Assembly: GCF_030812315.1 (NCBI RefSeq)
Contig: NZ_JAUSSM010000005.1
Span: 326,281 to 390,280, forward strand
From: Arthrobacter oryzae
GTDB taxonomy: Bacteria; Actinomycetota; Actinomycetes; Actinomycetales; Micrococcaceae
DNA: 64,000 nucleotides
Reading direction: 5' to 3'
Within the stretch, counting starts at the first letter, position 1. Each line of letters opens with the position of its first letter. Below, one piece after another: positions 17,478-27,123 of the stretch. The translations under genes were made by a program, and so were the position numbers. The notes under the pieces were generated by a model. The model did no database searches and was not told the DNA's origin. It saw only the letters and a list, made by a program, of their open reading frames with translations.

Positions 17478-18224
17478 ATGATCACCGAAACGCCGCTGCC
17501 CGTATTGGAACTGCTGCCCGCCGTCGACGTCGTGAACGGCCAGGCGGTCCGCCTGGTCCAGGGCGAAGCCGGCAGCGAGACGAGCTACGGCACCCCGCTG
17601 GAAGCCGCGCTGAACTGGCAGGGACAGGGCGCCGAGTGGGTGCATCTGGTGGACCTGGATGCAGCCTTTGGCCGCGGCTCGAACGCCGAACTGCTCCGCG
17701 AAGTAGTGGGCCGGCTGGACATCAAGGTGGAGCTCTCCGGTGGCCTGCGCGATGACGAGTCACTGGAAAAGGCCCTGGACCTGGGGGTTGCCCGAGTGAA
17801 CCTGGGGACTGCCGCCCTGGAAAACCCCGAGTGGACTGCACGCGCCATCGACCGCTTTGGCGACCGGATCGCCGTCGGCCTCGACGTGCGCGGGACCACT
17901 CTGGCGGGCCGCGGCTGGACCAAGGAAGGCGGCGACCTGTGGGACGTGCTGGGGCGGCTCGAAGAAGCCGGATGCGCACGTTACGTCGTCACCGACGTCA
18001 CCAAGGACGGCACGCTTCAGGGGCCCAACGTTGAACTGCTCCGCCAGATGGTGGAGAAGACCGGCAAACCGGTCGTGGCCTCCGGCGGCATCTCCAGCCT
18101 TGAAGACCTCAAGGTCCTGCGCTCCCTCGTCCCCCTGGGCGTCGAAGGCGCAATCGTCGGCAAGGCGCTATACGCCGGAGCCTTTACGCTGCCGGAAGCG
18201 CTGGACGTAGCAGGCCGCCGCTAG
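17478..18224 (+). CDS. hisA: Phosphoribosyl isomerase A (HisA/PriA)
   Basis: TIM-barrel isomerase converting ProFAR to PRFAR in histidine synthesis. The two catalytic Asp residues lie in [15 protein letters not shown] and [10 protein letters not shown]. Phosphate-binding glycines are in [12 protein letters not shown] and [11 protein letters not shown]. Actinobacterial homologues (PriA) often also perform the TrpF reaction of tryptophan synthesis. Whether this genome lacks trpF cannot be seen here, so dual function is possible but untested. 248 residues, ATG with GAGGA upstream. Confidence 0.94.
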   Translation: MITETPLPVLELLPAVDVVNGQAVRLVQGEAGSETSYGTPLEAALNWQGQGAEWVHLVDLDAAFGRGSNAELLREVVGRLDIKVELSGGLRDDESLEKALDLGVARVNLGTAALENPEWTARAIDRFGDRIAVGLDVRGTTLAGRGWTKEGGDLWDVLGRLEEAGCARYVVTDVTKDGTLQGPNVELLRQMVEKTGKPVVASGGISSLEDLKVLRSLVPLGVEGAIVGKALYAGAFTLPEALDVAGRR

Positions 18225-18237
18225 GCCGGCAGCCACC

Positions 18238-19158
18238 ATGGATCAGCGACCTTCATCGCCTGCCGGCGGCCCGTCCGAGCCAGCACCGCGGCCGTCCCGC
18301 CAGCTTCCGGGGCACATCGCCGCCGCGCTTGCCGGGTCCGGCGGCGCCACGGATTCCGCCGGTCAGCCCTGGGCCGGCCGCAGCCTCGCCGGTGAAGACG
18401 CGAAGATCCACAACTTCGAGGACGACGACGGCACGGCCGACGCCGGGTACGTCGCCGCTGTTGCGGCTCTTCGTTCGGCTACAGGCGACGAGAGCGCCGT
18501 GGTCGCGTCGCTGGCTGCGGCCCGGGTATTCGTTCCGATCGTTGCCCAGCTTGCCGAGGAAGGCGAAGCCGCGGCAGCGCACACTGACACGCTCCACGGT
18601 GACAAGCAGGCGGATATGGCACTCGTGACGCTCAAGGCCCCGGACGGACGGACGGCGATGCCGGTGTTCACATCGGCGGCGGCGTTGGAATCGTGGCACC
18701 CGGAAGCCCGGCCGGTGGCAGTCTATGCCGCGCGGGCGGCGCTGTCCGCGGTGGCCGAAGGAGCGGAACTCCTGGTGGTGGACCCCGGTTCGGAGTACAC
18801 GTTCGTGGTCCGCCGGCCGGCGGTGTGGGCCCTTGCCCAGCAGCGCGACTGGCTGCCGTCCTACGCGGATCCCGAGCTTGCCGAGGCCATGGGCGAGGCG
18901 ACGGCGGGCTATCCGCCGGTACGGCGCGTGGAACTCGAACCGGGCGGCGGCGTGGCCTCGGCTACGGCAAGCGGCGCCGTCGTCCCCGGCGGCGGCCCTG
19001 GCCCGGAGCTCAGGGTGGTGCTGTATTTGGAAGACGGCCTCGATGCTTCCGGTGTCCAGTCCATCGTGGCAGGACTGAACGCCGAGTGGTCCCGGAATGC
19101 GGTGTTCGCCGAGCGCGTTGACTCGATCGAGGTAAAGTTGCAGCGCGCAGCAGAATAG
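18238..19158 (+). CDS. SseB family protein
   Basis: 306 residues: a hydrophilic Pro/Ala/Ser-rich N-terminus (about 55 residues), then an SseB N-terminal domain (ALVTLKAPDGRTAMPVFTSAAALESWHPEARPVAVYAARAALSAVAEGAELLVVDPGS). It starts 13 bp after hisA and is probably co-transcribed. SseB-like domains are widespread in actinobacteria, and their function here is unknown. No membrane segment is seen. Confidence 0.8.
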   Translation: MDQRPSSPAGGPSEPAPRPSRQLPGHIAAALAGSGGATDSAGQPWAGRSLAGEDAKIHNFEDDDGTADAGYVAAVAALRSATGDESAVVASLAAARVFVPIVAQLAEEGEAAAAHTDTLHGDKQADMALVTLKAPDGRTAMPVFTSAAALESWHPEARPVAVYAARAALSAVAEGAELLVVDPGSEYTFVVRRPAVWALAQQRDWLPSYADPELAEAMGEATAGYPPVRRVELEPGGGVASATASGAVVPGGGPGPELRVVLYLEDGLDASGVQSIVAGLNAEWSRNAVFAERVDSIEVKLQRAAE

Positions 19159-19216
19159 CTGACGGTAAGGGGGACACGTCCTCGCCTTGCCGCCGGCAGG
19201 ATGAAGGACGTAACCC

Positions 19217-20515
19217 GTGAATTTCGCTCTCTACAAAGAGCTCCTGGCCATCAAGCCCGTACGGCGGCTGCTGGTCGTGGGAATGATAGCCCGCATACCG
19301 CACTCCGCGGCGGGCGTGCTGCTGACCCTGCATATCGTCCTCACCCTGGGTGAGGGATATGCCGCAGCCGGCGCAGCTGCCGCCGTCATGACCATCGGCA
19401 TCGCCGTGGGCGCGCCGTGGCGCGGACGCCGGGTCGACACCGTGGGCCTGCGGAGGGCCCTGATTCCCTCCGTGATATCCGAGGCGGTCATCTGGTCCGT
19501 CGTGCCGCACGTTTCGTACGAGTGGCTCCTGGCGCTGGTGTTCGTCGGTGGACTCCTCACACTGCCCATCTTCAGCGTGGTGCGCCAGTCCCTGGGCGTA
19601 CTCGTCAACGGGGACCAGCGGCGTACGGCATTCGCCCTGGACGCGATTACCACGGAACTGGTCTTTATGATCGGCCCGGCTGCCGGCGCCATTGTGGCCA
19701 CGACCGGATACTCCGTCATCGGGCTGACCGTGGTTGGCGTGTCCACATCAGTGGCCGGACTCTTCCTGATGTGGTTCAACCCTCCCACCCGCAGTGCGGC
19801 GGCGGATGCAGATTACGAAGCGGACCAGCAGGAAGGCGCTGAAGTGGCAGTGGTTGCAGCGGCGCCGGCGCATCTGCAGGAAGCTGCGGCAGAGCTCGCC
19901 CCCGTGGCGGCCGGCGGGCTACGGCGTACGGGACTGCGGGACAAGGCGGCGCACAACTTTGCCTGGTTCACTGCAGCGGTGGCCGCGGTATTTGCCGTGG
20001 CGGCCGGCGCCGGGATGGTGCTCAGCGGAACGGATGTGGGCATTGTGGCCGCATTGGAGATCGGCGGGCATCAGGCGGAAATCGGCCTGGTCTTCATCTT
20101 CTGGTGTGCGGCTTCAGTGGTAGGAGGGCTGCTCTACGGCGCTATGCACCGGCCCGTTTCCCCGATTCTCCTGCTGCTCGGCATGGCCGCCCTGACTATC
20201 CCGATGGGTTTTGCCCAGGACACCCTGACCCTGTGCCTGCTTTCGCTGCTACCCGGGCTGCTGTGCGCGCCGGTCCTGTCCTCCGCCTCGGAAAAGGTGG
20301 CGGACCTGGTGGAGGAGGACCGCCGCGGCGAGGCCATGGGCTGGTACGGGTCCGCGCTCACTGCCGGAGTGGCACTCGGTGCTCCGCTGGCCGGCGTGTT
20401 CATCGACGGCATCGGGCCTTCCGCCGGGTTTGTCTCGGTGGGAACCGCCGGCGTCGTCCTCTGCCTCGTGGGCCTGGTGCTGCAGTACCGACGCCGCCGC
20501 CGGATTGCCGCCTGA
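19217..20515 (+). CDS. MFS transporter, sugar-efflux (SET)-like
   Basis: 432 residues with about 12 hydrophobic helices and a central charged/Ala-rich loop (about residues 195-240). The N-terminal half carries the short MFS loop GAPWRGRRVDTVGLRRALIPS between helices 2 and 3. It resembles the SET family of sugar or drug exporters, but the substrate cannot be inferred. GTG start with GAAGGA upstream. A strong hairpin follows. Confidence 0.82.
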   Translation: MNFALYKELLAIKPVRRLLVVGMIARIPHSAAGVLLTLHIVLTLGEGYAAAGAAAAVMTIGIAVGAPWRGRRVDTVGLRRALIPSVISEAVIWSVVPHVSYEWLLALVFVGGLLTLPIFSVVRQSLGVLVNGDQRRTAFALDAITTELVFMIGPAAGAIVATTGYSVIGLTVVGVSTSVAGLFLMWFNPPTRSAAADADYEADQQEGAEVAVVAAAPAHLQEAAAELAPVAAGGLRRTGLRDKAAHNFAWFTAAVAAVFAVAAGAGMVLSGTDVGIVAALEIGGHQAEIGLVFIFWCAASVVGGLLYGAMHRPVSPILLLLGMAALTIPMGFAQDTLTLCLLSLLPGLLCAPVLSSASEKVADLVEEDRRGEAMGWYGSALTAGVALGAPLAGVFIDGIGPSAGFVSVGTAGVVLCLVGLVLQYRRRRRIAA

Positions 20516-20542
20516 AGGCGGTCCTGAGACCGGCCCAAACGA

Positions 20543-20580
20543 CGACGGCGGGCGGACCTTCGTTGGTCCGCCCGCCGTCG
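20543..20580. terminator. Bidirectional terminator between MFS and DUF1844 genes
   Basis: Perfect 16-bp inverted repeat (CGACGGCGGGCGGACC and its complement) with loop TTCGTT, between convergent genes. Confidence 0.88.
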
Positions 20581-20599
20581 CGTTCTGCCTGTGAATCGT

Positions 20600-20998
20600 T
20601 TAGTTGACCGGACCCGTGTACTTTTCGCCCGGTCCCTTGCCCGGGGCGTCCGGGATGGTGGACTCTTCCCGGAACGCCAGCTGCAGGGAGCGGAGTCCGT
20701 CGCGCAACGGACCGGCGTGCTGGGAACCGATCTCCGGCGCGGCAGCGGTCACGAGTCCGGCCAGCGCCGTGATCAGCTTGCGGGCCTCGTCCAGGTCCTT
20801 AAGCTCTTCGGCGTTCTCCTCGGCGGCGAGGCCGAGCTTAACGGCCGAGGCGCTCATGAGGTGAACAGCGGCGGTGGTGATGACCTCGATGGCGGGGACC
20901 TCGGAGATGTCGCGGATCTGCTGCGACACCTGTTCCTGCCCGCCGCCCTGGCCGGTCGAGGGCTCGAAAACGTGTGAATTACTGTCTGAAGTGCTCAT
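20600..20998 (-). CDS. DUF1844 domain-containing protein
   Basis: A 132-residue soluble protein with the DUF1844 core ([30 protein letters not shown]...[22 protein letters not shown]). It is divergent from infC, a position I recall as common in actinobacteria. Function unknown. The start codon lies close to a possible promoter, so the mRNA leader is short. Confidence 0.85.
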   Translation of the reverse strand: MSTSDSNSHVFEPSTGQGGGQEQVSQQIRDISEVPAIEVITTAAVHLMSASAVKLGLAAEENAEELKDLDEARKLITALAGLVTAAAPEIGSQHAGPLRDGLRSLQLAFREESTIPDAPGKGPGEKYTGPVN

Positions 20999-21343
20999 AC
21001 TGGTAAGCTTGTCACAGACCGACTGAATGTCGTTATTTTGCTATGTGAAACTCGTGGCTGCCAATGTGCAGCATTCGGGGTTTCTTCTGTAGAATTGATT
21101 TTCAGTTTGCAAGCGGAGTTCTCTCCCACCCGCGTCAGCCGTTTTCCCAGGATGCAATTCCCATGGAAGCAAGGTTGCCGGGTACCTGGTCGGGCATTCC
21201 ACGGCGGCGTCAGCCGGGTGGAACGCGTACAGCCTCCCCGGAGGCGCCGTACATCCGATCTTCGAGGCCTTCGATTGCTCCGGCAATTGGGGGCCTTCTC
21301 TATTTGCCGGTGGAATACTCACCTCAACCACAGGAGTTCTAAC
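20999..21343 (+). promoter_or_regulatory. infC promoter and leader region
   Basis: 345 bases without a gene between DUF1844 and infC. A -10-like TAGAAT at 21090-21095 would give an mRNA leader of about 240 nt. The open frame through this stretch, in phase with infC, has no ribosome site, and I do not regard it as coding. The leader length leaves room for autoregulation of the infC-rpmI-rplT operon, but I recognise no L20-leader fold. Confidence 0.5.
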
Positions 21344-22429
21344 ATTAGCGAGCCAAGAATCAATGAGCGTATCCGCGTCCCCGAGGTGCGGCTGGTCGGC
21401 CCTGCAGGCGAACAAGTAGGAATTGTCCGTATTGAGGACGCCCTGCGTTTGGCTGCCGAGTCCGACCTTGATCTCGTTGAAGTTGCACCGCAGGCCAAGC
21501 CTCCGGTGTGCAAGCTGATGGACTTCGGCAAGTACAAGTACGAAGCCGCCGTCAAGGCACGCGAGGCCCGGAAGAACCAGACCAACACGGTTCTGAAGGA
21601 AATCCGTTTCCGGCTGAAGATCGACACCCACGACTACGAGACCAAGCGTGGCCACGCCCTCCGCTTCCTCGGTGCCGGGGACAAGGTCAAGGCCATGATC
21701 CAGTTCCGAGGCCGCGAGCAGCAGCGTCCGGAAATGGGCATCCGCCTGCTCCAGCGCTTCGCCGACGACGTCGCCGAAGTGGGAGTTGTCGAGTCCAGCC
21801 CCCGCATCGACGGCCGCAACATGGTCATGGTCGTGGGTCCGCTGAAGAACAAGGCTGAAGCCAAGGCCGAAGCACGCCGTGCGACGCAGCGCGCTGAAGC
21901 AAAGGCACAGAACGAAGCCAAGGCCACCGGCCGGGTGGATGTCAGCCGCGACCAGCCCGCGATGACGCAGTCCCTCGCGGACCTGCTTCCTGAGGGTTAT
22001 GTTGTTTCGACTGAAGCGGCATCGCCCGAGGCTGACGCCGAGGCCGCTACGCCGGCAACGAGCGTCGAGGCACCTGCCGAAACGGTCTCTGCACCGGAAG
22101 CCGAGGCTCCGGCCAAGGAAGCTCCGAAGCAGGAAGCCCCGGCTGAAGAAGCACCCAAGCAAGAAGCTCCCAAGCAGGAGGCTCCGAAGGCAGCGAAGCA
22201 GGCTGCGCCGAAACGCGAAGCCCCCAAGGCTGCAGAAGCACCGCGTCCCGCGGTCAGCAAGCCGGTGGCCAAGGCGCCTGAAGCGCCGAAGCCCGCTGCG
22301 GCCGCCCCTGTGGCGCCGAAGCCAGCTGGCGTTCCCGCGCCGCCGCCCAAGCCGGTAGCACGGCCCGCCGCGCCCAAGCCTGCAGCACGGCCGGCCGCTC
22401 CCAAGCCGGGCAGCAAGAAGACCAACTAG
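21344..22429 (+). CDS. infC: Translation initiation factor IF-3 with AUU start and long C-terminal extension
   Basis: Initiation factor that checks start-codon pairing on the 30S subunit. The start is ATT at 21344: AGGAG sits eight bases upstream, the next residues ([19 protein letters not shown]) are the conserved IF3 N-terminus, and no ATG/GTG/TTG is nearby. AUU starts let IF3 repress its own translation. N domain about 1-75, C domain about 83-170. Residues about 170-361 form a low-complexity tail rich in Ala, Pro, Lys and Glu (repeats like EAPKQEAP) that ordinary IF3 lacks. rpmI and rplT follow. Confidence 0.95.
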   Translation: MSEPRINERIRVPEVRLVGPAGEQVGIVRIEDALRLAAESDLDLVEVAPQAKPPVCKLMDFGKYKYEAAVKAREARKNQTNTVLKEIRFRLKIDTHDYETKRGHALRFLGAGDKVKAMIQFRGREQQRPEMGIRLLQRFADDVAEVGVVESSPRIDGRNMVMVVGPLKNKAEAKAEARRATQRAEAKAQNEAKATGRVDVSRDQPAMTQSLADLLPEGYVVSTEAASPEADAEAATPATSVEAPAETVSAPEAEAPAKEAPKQEAPAEEAPKQEAPKQEAPKAAKQAAPKREAPKAAEAPRPAVSKPVAKAPEAPKPAAAAPVAPKPAGVPAPPPKPVARPAAPKPAARPAAPKPGSKKTN

Positions 22430-22542
22430 TTCAAAGCTGCGCGAAGTGCCTTCACGCAGCAAGCAACCAGCACGCCGCCCGCAGGGGTGGCTGCACGAAA
22501 GACTGCAGACTTGTCTGCGGATACGTAAGGAGATCGGTTCCC

Positions 22543-22737
22543 ATGCCGAAGATGAAGACCCACAGTGGTGCTAAGAAGCGCTTCAAGCTGACCGGCAGCG
22601 GCAAGCTGCGCCGCCAGCAGGCCAACCGCCGCCACTACCTCGAGCACAAGTCCTCCAGGCTGACCCGTCGCCTTGCCGGCGACAAGATCGTCTTCAAGGG
22701 CGACGCCAAGGTCATCCGGAAGATGCTCGGCATCTAA
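22543..22737 (+). CDS. rpmI: 50S ribosomal protein L35
   Basis: 64 residues, the usual size, beginning [21 protein letters not shown]. Strong ribosome site AAGGAGAT upstream of the ATG. Lies between infC and rplT in the conserved operon order. A 10-bp stem with one mismatch (around 22437-22463) sits in the infC-rpmI gap and could modulate expression. Confidence 0.98.
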   Translation: MPKMKTHSGAKKRFKLTGSGKLRRQQANRRHYLEHKSSRLTRRLAGDKIVFKGDAKVIRKMLGI

Positions 22738-22856
22738 GTTCCAAGTTCTCTGACTGTTAGCCACCTGGCAGCAGTCAACTACCAAAAAGGCTTCTCAGGC
22801 CAGCCGGTTGTTCCGGCAGTAGTTGCTTGGGATCAGAATTCTGAAGGAGTACGCAC

Positions 22857-23372
22857 GTGGCACGTGTGAAGAGGGCGGTCAACGCCCACAAGAAGCGCCG
22901 GGTTATCCTTGAACGCGCAAAGGGCTACCGTGGACAGCGTTCACGCCTGTACCGCAAGGCTAAAGAGCAGCTGCTGCACTCGTTTGTGTACAGCTACGGC
23001 GACCGCAAGAAGAAGAAGGGCGACTTCCGCCGCCTGTGGATCCAGCGCATCAACGCTGCATCCCGCGCCAACGGCCTGACCTACAACCGCCTGATCCAGG
23101 GCCTGAAGGCCGCTGAGGTCGAGGTCGACCGCCGCATGCTGGCAGAACTGGCCGTCTCTGACGCCAACGCATTTGCCGCCCTGGTGCAGATTGCCAAGGA
23201 CTCGCTGCCTGCTGACACCTCCGCTCCGGCCGTCGCTGCCGAAGCCGCTCCGAAGGCAAAGGCCCCGAAGGCTAAGGCTGCCAAGGCCGCCAAGGCAGAG
23301 GAAGCTCCGGCTGAGAAGGCCCCCAAGGCCAAGGCTGCTAAGAAGCCGGCCGCCGAAAAGGCTGCCGAGTAG
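22857..23372 (+). CDS. rplT: 50S ribosomal protein L20 with Lys/Ala-rich tail
   Basis: Early 23S-binding ribosomal protein. The L20 core is residues 1-118 ([26 protein letters not shown], typical). It is followed by about 50 residues of Ala, Lys, Pro and Glu ([16 protein letters not shown] style), making 171 residues in total against about 118 normally. The same kind of tail is on IF3 two genes upstream. GTG start with GAAGGAG eight to ten bases before it. Confidence 0.97.
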   Translation: MARVKRAVNAHKKRRVILERAKGYRGQRSRLYRKAKEQLLHSFVYSYGDRKKKKGDFRRLWIQRINAASRANGLTYNRLIQGLKAAEVEVDRRMLAELAVSDANAFAALVQIAKDSLPADTSAPAVAAEAAPKAKAPKAKAAKAAKAEEAPAEKAPKAKAAKKPAAEKAAE

Positions 23373-23421
23373 CATCCCCTCCCGTTCAAAGACTGGTGGC
23401 AACAGCCACTAAAGTTCTTAT

Positions 23422-24318
23422 ATGAACGAAACCGGGCGCCCGCAAGACTTTCCACTTTCCAACCCCCGAGCTGATCGGGTAAGGAAGGTGGCACAACTTG
23501 CCGGGCGCCCGGCCCGTTTAAAACGCCGCGAGTTCCTGGCGGAGGGTCCGCAGGCCGTACGCGAGGCCCTGACACTGCATCAGAAGCGGATTGCCGCGGG
23601 GGATCCCGGCATCGTCTATGAGGTCTACGCGAGCGAGTCGTGCCTGGACCGGCACCCGGACCTCGAGACACTCGCGGAGGGCACCACCGCCTACCTCGCC
23701 ACCGACGAAGTGCTCGCCGCTATGGCGGACACGGTTACCCCGCAGGGCATTCTCGCGGTCTGCGGTTTCCTGGACGTGAGCCTTGAGCAGGTACTCGACG
23801 CCGGTCCGCAGCTGGTTGCCGTCCTGTGCCAGGTCCGCGACCCCGGTAATGCAGGAACCGTGCTCCGCGCGGCCGATGCCGCCGGCGCCGACGCCGTCGT
23901 CCTGACCGCGTCCAGCGTGGACATCTACAACCCCAAAGCTGTCCGCTCGACGGCGGGATCCCTCTTCCATCTGCCGATCGTCCTTGGCGCCGACGTGGCC
24001 GAGCTGGTAGCACGGTGCAAGGAACGGGGGATCGGGGTCCTCGCTGCCGACGGTTACGGCCAGCTGAACCTGGACCGGCTCCAGGACGAGAACGCGGCCC
24101 GCCGTCTGGGGGACTCCGCCGCGGAATCGATCTACGCACTGGAGAAGCCCACAGCGTGGCTCTTCGGCAACGAGGCCCAAGGCCTGTCCGAGGATGAAAT
24201 CGCGCTGGCCGACCACCGCGTGGCCGTACCCGTCTACGGGAAAGCGGAGAGCCTGAACCTCGGAACCGCCGCCACGGTCTGCCTCTACGCCAGCGCCCGC
24301 TCGCAAAAGCACAGCTGA
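23422..24318 (+). CDS. TrmH/SpoU-family RNA methyltransferase
   Basis: 298 residues with an N-terminal substrate-binding domain (KVAQLAGRPARLKRREFLAEGPQAVREAL) and a C-terminal SPOUT knot with its three motifs: LCQVRDPGNAGTVLRAADAAGADAVVL, WLFGNEAQGLS, and AVPVYGKAESLNLGTAATVCLY. Such enzymes make 2'-O-methyl groups on rRNA or tRNA. The site is not predictable by eye. It follows the ribosomal operon by 49 bp and ends at a hairpin. Confidence 0.9.
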   Translation: MNETGRPQDFPLSNPRADRVRKVAQLAGRPARLKRREFLAEGPQAVREALTLHQKRIAAGDPGIVYEVYASESCLDRHPDLETLAEGTTAYLATDEVLAAMADTVTPQGILAVCGFLDVSLEQVLDAGPQLVAVLCQVRDPGNAGTVLRAADAAGADAVVLTASSVDIYNPKAVRSTAGSLFHLPIVLGADVAELVARCKERGIGVLAADGYGQLNLDRLQDENAARRLGDSAAESIYALEKPTAWLFGNEAQGLSEDEIALADHRVAVPVYGKAESLNLGTAATVCLYASARSQKHS

Positions 24319-24345
24319 CCAGCCACCACAACCACGACGCAAAGG

Positions 24346-24373
24346 CGGGGGCCCACCTTCCGGTGAGCCCCCG
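24346..24373. terminator. Hairpin terminator after the TrmH-family gene
   Basis: 12-bp stem with one mismatch (CGGGGGCCCACC / GGTGAGCCCCCG) and a TTCC loop between convergent genes. Confidence 0.8.
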
Positions 24374-24427
24374 TCGTCGTATCTTCACCATGGGGCGCCT
24401 CTGCGCCCTCAGCGGTGGTGAGTGTAG

Positions 24428-24697
24428 TTATGTGGTGGTCTTGTTACGGCCGGTGATGAAGCCGTAGATGCCAGCTACGACCAGGCCGCCGACGATGGCC
24501 AGAAGCCAGGAACCGAGGTTCCAGAATTCCATCCTGCCGCCGCCAAACAGAAGGTCACCAATCCAGCCGCCGACGATGGCGCCGACGACACCAAGCACGA
24601 GGCTGGTGACCCAGCCGCCGCCGACCGATCCAGGCATGATTGCCTTGACGATTGCTCCTACAATGAGTCCGAGAATGATCCAGCCAAGAAAGCCCAT
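24428..24697 (-). CDS. GlsB/YeaQ/YmgE family membrane protein
   Basis: 89-residue protein of three membrane helices with glycine-rich turns (GFLGWIILGLIVGAIVKAIMPG, GGGWVTSLVLGVVGAIVGGWIGDLLFG, LLAIVGGLVVAGIYGFITGR). This family is associated with general stress response; biochemical function unknown. Start at 24697 because GGAGGAGAC precedes that ATG; a longer frame to 24727 lacks a ribosome site. Confidence 0.88.
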   Translation of the reverse strand: MGFLGWIILGLIVGAIVKAIMPGSVGGGWVTSLVLGVVGAIVGGWIGDLLFGGGRMEFWNLGSWLLAIVGGLVVAGIYGFITGRNKTTT

Positions 24698-24931
24698 GTC
24701 TCCTCCTACATATTCGTCGGAACTCACTACGGGTCCCGATTATGGCTTCAAGCTAACACACGGTGCGTTTCCTTGTCAGCAGGCTTAGTTTCATTGTTTT
24801 TGGTGTCATCCGCCGTGACGTGTGGTGCAACCGGCGGCAGCGGGCGGGTACGGTATTCATTGCGGGCATCAGCGTTGTGCGGTGATCGCACGTGCAAATT
24901 TTCCGGCAATCCCTGAAGAGGTGAAGCTCAC

Positions 24932-25849
24932 TTGGCTGCAAATGGCGGTACCAAGGCGATCGTCGCGGCTCTGGCTGCAAACCTGACCATCGCTGTACTG
25001 AAGTTCGTCGCTTTTATCCTGACGCTGTCGTCGTCAATGCTGGCTGAGGCGATCCACTCTGTTGCCGACTCCGGCAACCAGATCCTCCTGCTGGTGGGCG
25101 GCAAGCGCGCCCGGCGTGCCGCGAGCCCCGAACACCCGTTTGGCTACGGACGCGAACGGTACATTTACGCGTTCATCGTCTCGATTGTGCTGTTCAGCGT
25201 GGGAGGCCTCTTTGCGCTGTACGAGGCATGGGAGAAGATTCAGCACCCCCACGCCATCGAAGGCGACTTCTGGTGGGTTCCGCTGGCAGTACTGATCGGG
25301 GCAATCGTCGCCGAATCGTTCTCATTCCGGACGGCAATCATCGAGTCAAACCATGTGCGCGGTAAGCAGAGCTGGGTGCACTTCATCCGCAACGCCAAGC
25401 AGCCGGAACTCCCCGTCATCCTGCTCGAGGACCTCGGCGCGCTGCTGGGCCTGGTGTTCGCATTGTTCGGCGTGAGCCTGACCCTGATTACCGGAGACGG
25501 CATCTGGGACGCCATTGGCACCGCGATGATCGGCTTCCTGCTGGTGGTCATCGCCATCGTGCTGGCCCTGGAGACCAAGTCGCTGCTGCTGGGCGAATCC
25601 GCCACGAAGGCTGACTCCGAAAGGATCAGCACCGCCCTCGAGGCCGACGGAACAAAAATCATCCACCTGAAGACCCTGCACCTCGGCCCCGAGGAACTGC
25701 TGGTCGCGGCCAAGATCAGCGTCGGCGCCGCCGCCACCGGCGCGGAGATCGCCAAGGTCATCGACGACGCCGAAAGCCGCATCCGCGAGGCTGTGCCGAT
25801 GGCGCGGGTCATCTACCTGGAACCCGATGTGGAGCGCGCGCACGTCTGA
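24932..25849 (+). CDS. Cation diffusion facilitator family transporter
   Basis: 305-residue CDF exporter with six helices. The metal-site helix pattern is LAEAIHSVADSGNQ (Asp in helix 2), with EDLGALLGLVF in helix 5, and a cytoplasmic C-terminal domain. The helix-2 HSxxD and helix-5 ExxG arrangement, unlike HxxxD/HxxxD in ZitB/YiiP, places it in the ZntB/CDF-like group often seen in actinobacteria; metal specificity is open. TTG start at 24932 with GAGGTGA upstream. The terminator is shared with the convergent MFS gene. Confidence 0.85.
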   Translation: MAANGGTKAIVAALAANLTIAVLKFVAFILTLSSSMLAEAIHSVADSGNQILLLVGGKRARRAASPEHPFGYGRERYIYAFIVSIVLFSVGGLFALYEAWEKIQHPHAIEGDFWWVPLAVLIGAIVAESFSFRTAIIESNHVRGKQSWVHFIRNAKQPELPVILLEDLGALLGLVFALFGVSLTLITGDGIWDAIGTAMIGFLLVVIAIVLALETKSLLLGESATKADSERISTALEADGTKIIHLKTLHLGPEELLVAAKISVGAAATGAEIAKVIDDAESRIREAVPMARVIYLEPDVERAHV

Positions 25850-25879
25850 TCCAACCCGCCGGGCTGCCATGCCCCGTCG

Positions 25880-25934
25880 AAGGCCGCTGGACCGAACCTG
25901 CTTGAGGCAGGCTAGGAAACCAGCGGCCTTTTGC
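25880..25934. terminator. Terminator hairpin between CDF and MFS genes
   Basis: 11-bp arms AAGGCCGCTGG (25880-25890) and CCAGCGGCCTT (25920-25930) enclose a smaller CCTGC/GCAGG stem. TTTTG follows on the + strand. The right arm is inside the last codons of the MFS gene. Confidence 0.75.
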
Positions 25935-27123
25935 GTTCCAGCAGGCCGCTGATGACGGCCACACCGAGGCCCAGGATTGCCAGGACGGCACCCACGAGGG
26001 CCGGCGCAACAAAGCCCCAGCCCCAGGCGATGACCAGGCCGCCCAGGAAGGCGCCGAGGGCGTTCGCCACGTTCAGGGCCGCGTGGTTGAGCGAGGATGC
26101 CAGGGACGGGGCATCGGGGGAGGCGTCCAGCAGCCGCGTCTGCAGGGCCGGGACAAGGAGGGAGCCTGCCCCGCCCACCACAAACACCATCACAAAGGCA
26201 GACCACGGCCAGTGGACCGCCACTGCATAGACGACCAGCGCGACCGCGATTCCGGGCAGGACCCAGTAGATGGTGCCCATGACTGACTTGTCCGCAATGC
26301 GCCCGCCGACGATGTTTCCGGCCACCATGCCCAGCCCGTACAGCGCGACGACAAGCGGCAGCCAGGCCGCGGGGATGCCCGCTACGGACGTCATGGTGTG
26401 CGCGATGTAGGTGTAGGTGGCGAAGAAGCCGCCGAAGCCCACAATGCCGATAAGGATGGCGAGCCAGACCTGCACCCGCTTCAGGGCACCGAGTTCCCGG
26501 CGGATGCTGGCGTCAGGGTGCGCTGGCTGGAACGGGACAAACTTCCACAGCATGGCGAGAGTCACCAGCCCGATCACGCCCACGAGCACGAACAGCAGGC
26601 GCCAGCCGAAGGCCTGTCCAAGCCACGTGGCGAACGGAACCCCGATGACATTCGAGATGGTCAGCCCGGCCATGACCATGGATATCGCCCAGCCCCGTTT
26701 GGTCGGCGCGACCAGCGACGCCGCGATCACCGCGGCCACACCGAAGAACGCCCCGTGAGGCAGGCCTGCCGCGAACCGGGACAGCAGCATGGTGCCGTAA
26801 TCCGGTGCGATGAACGACGTGAGGTTGGCCAGGCTGAAGAACAGCATGAGGCCAAGGGCGAGATGCTTGCGGGGAAGCTTGGCGCCGACGGCTGCCAGGA
26901 GCGGCGCCCCGATGACGACGCCGAGCGCGTAGGCGGAGATGAGGTGGCCGGCTTCCGGGGTGCCGATGTTCAGGCCCTGCTCCACCTCCTTGAGCAGTCC
27001 CATCATGGTGAATTCAGTGACGCCGATGCCGAAACCGCCCATCGCTAGGGACACGATGGCCAGGGCGAGGTGCTGTGTTACGGCCTTCGGCTTGGCGGGG
27101 CTGAGGGTGGGCGTGGAGGTCAT
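25912..27123 (-). CDS. MFS transporter, AraJ-like DHA1 family
   Basis: 403 residues, 12 membrane helices. FGIGVTEFTMMGLLKEVEQGLNIGTPEAGHLISAYALGVVIGAP is the characteristic first two helices of arabinose-efflux/chloramphenicol-type DHA1 proteins, with the basic loop AVGAKLPRKHLALGL. Exports an unknown small molecule. The 210 bp to the divergent Nudix gene hold both promoters; no recognisable operator. Confidence 0.88.
   Translation of the reverse strand: MTSTPTLSPAKPKAVTQHLALAIVSLAMGGFGIGVTEFTMMGLLKEVEQGLNIGTPEAGHLISAYALGVVIGAPLLAAVGAKLPRKHLALGLMLFFSLANLTSFIAPDYGTMLLSRFAAGLPHGAFFGVAAVIAASLVAPTKRGWAISMVMAGLTISNVIGVPFATWLGQAFGWRLLFVLVGVIGLVTLAMLWKFVPFQPAHPDASIRRELGALKRVQVWLAILIGIVGFGGFFATYTYIAHTMTSVAGIPAAWLPLVVALYGLGMVAGNIVGGRIADKSVMGTIYWVLPGIAVALVVYAVAVHWPWSAFVMVFVVGGAGSLLVPALQTRLLDASPDAPSLASSLNHAALNVANALGAFLGGLVIAWGWGFVAPALVGAVLAILGLGVAVISGLLERKRPLVS

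Noticed and set aside
21038..21343. A 102-codon extension of IF3 upstream of AUU
   Set aside because: No ribosome site, unconserved sequence, and it would cross the promoter; IF3 homology begins exactly at the AUU.
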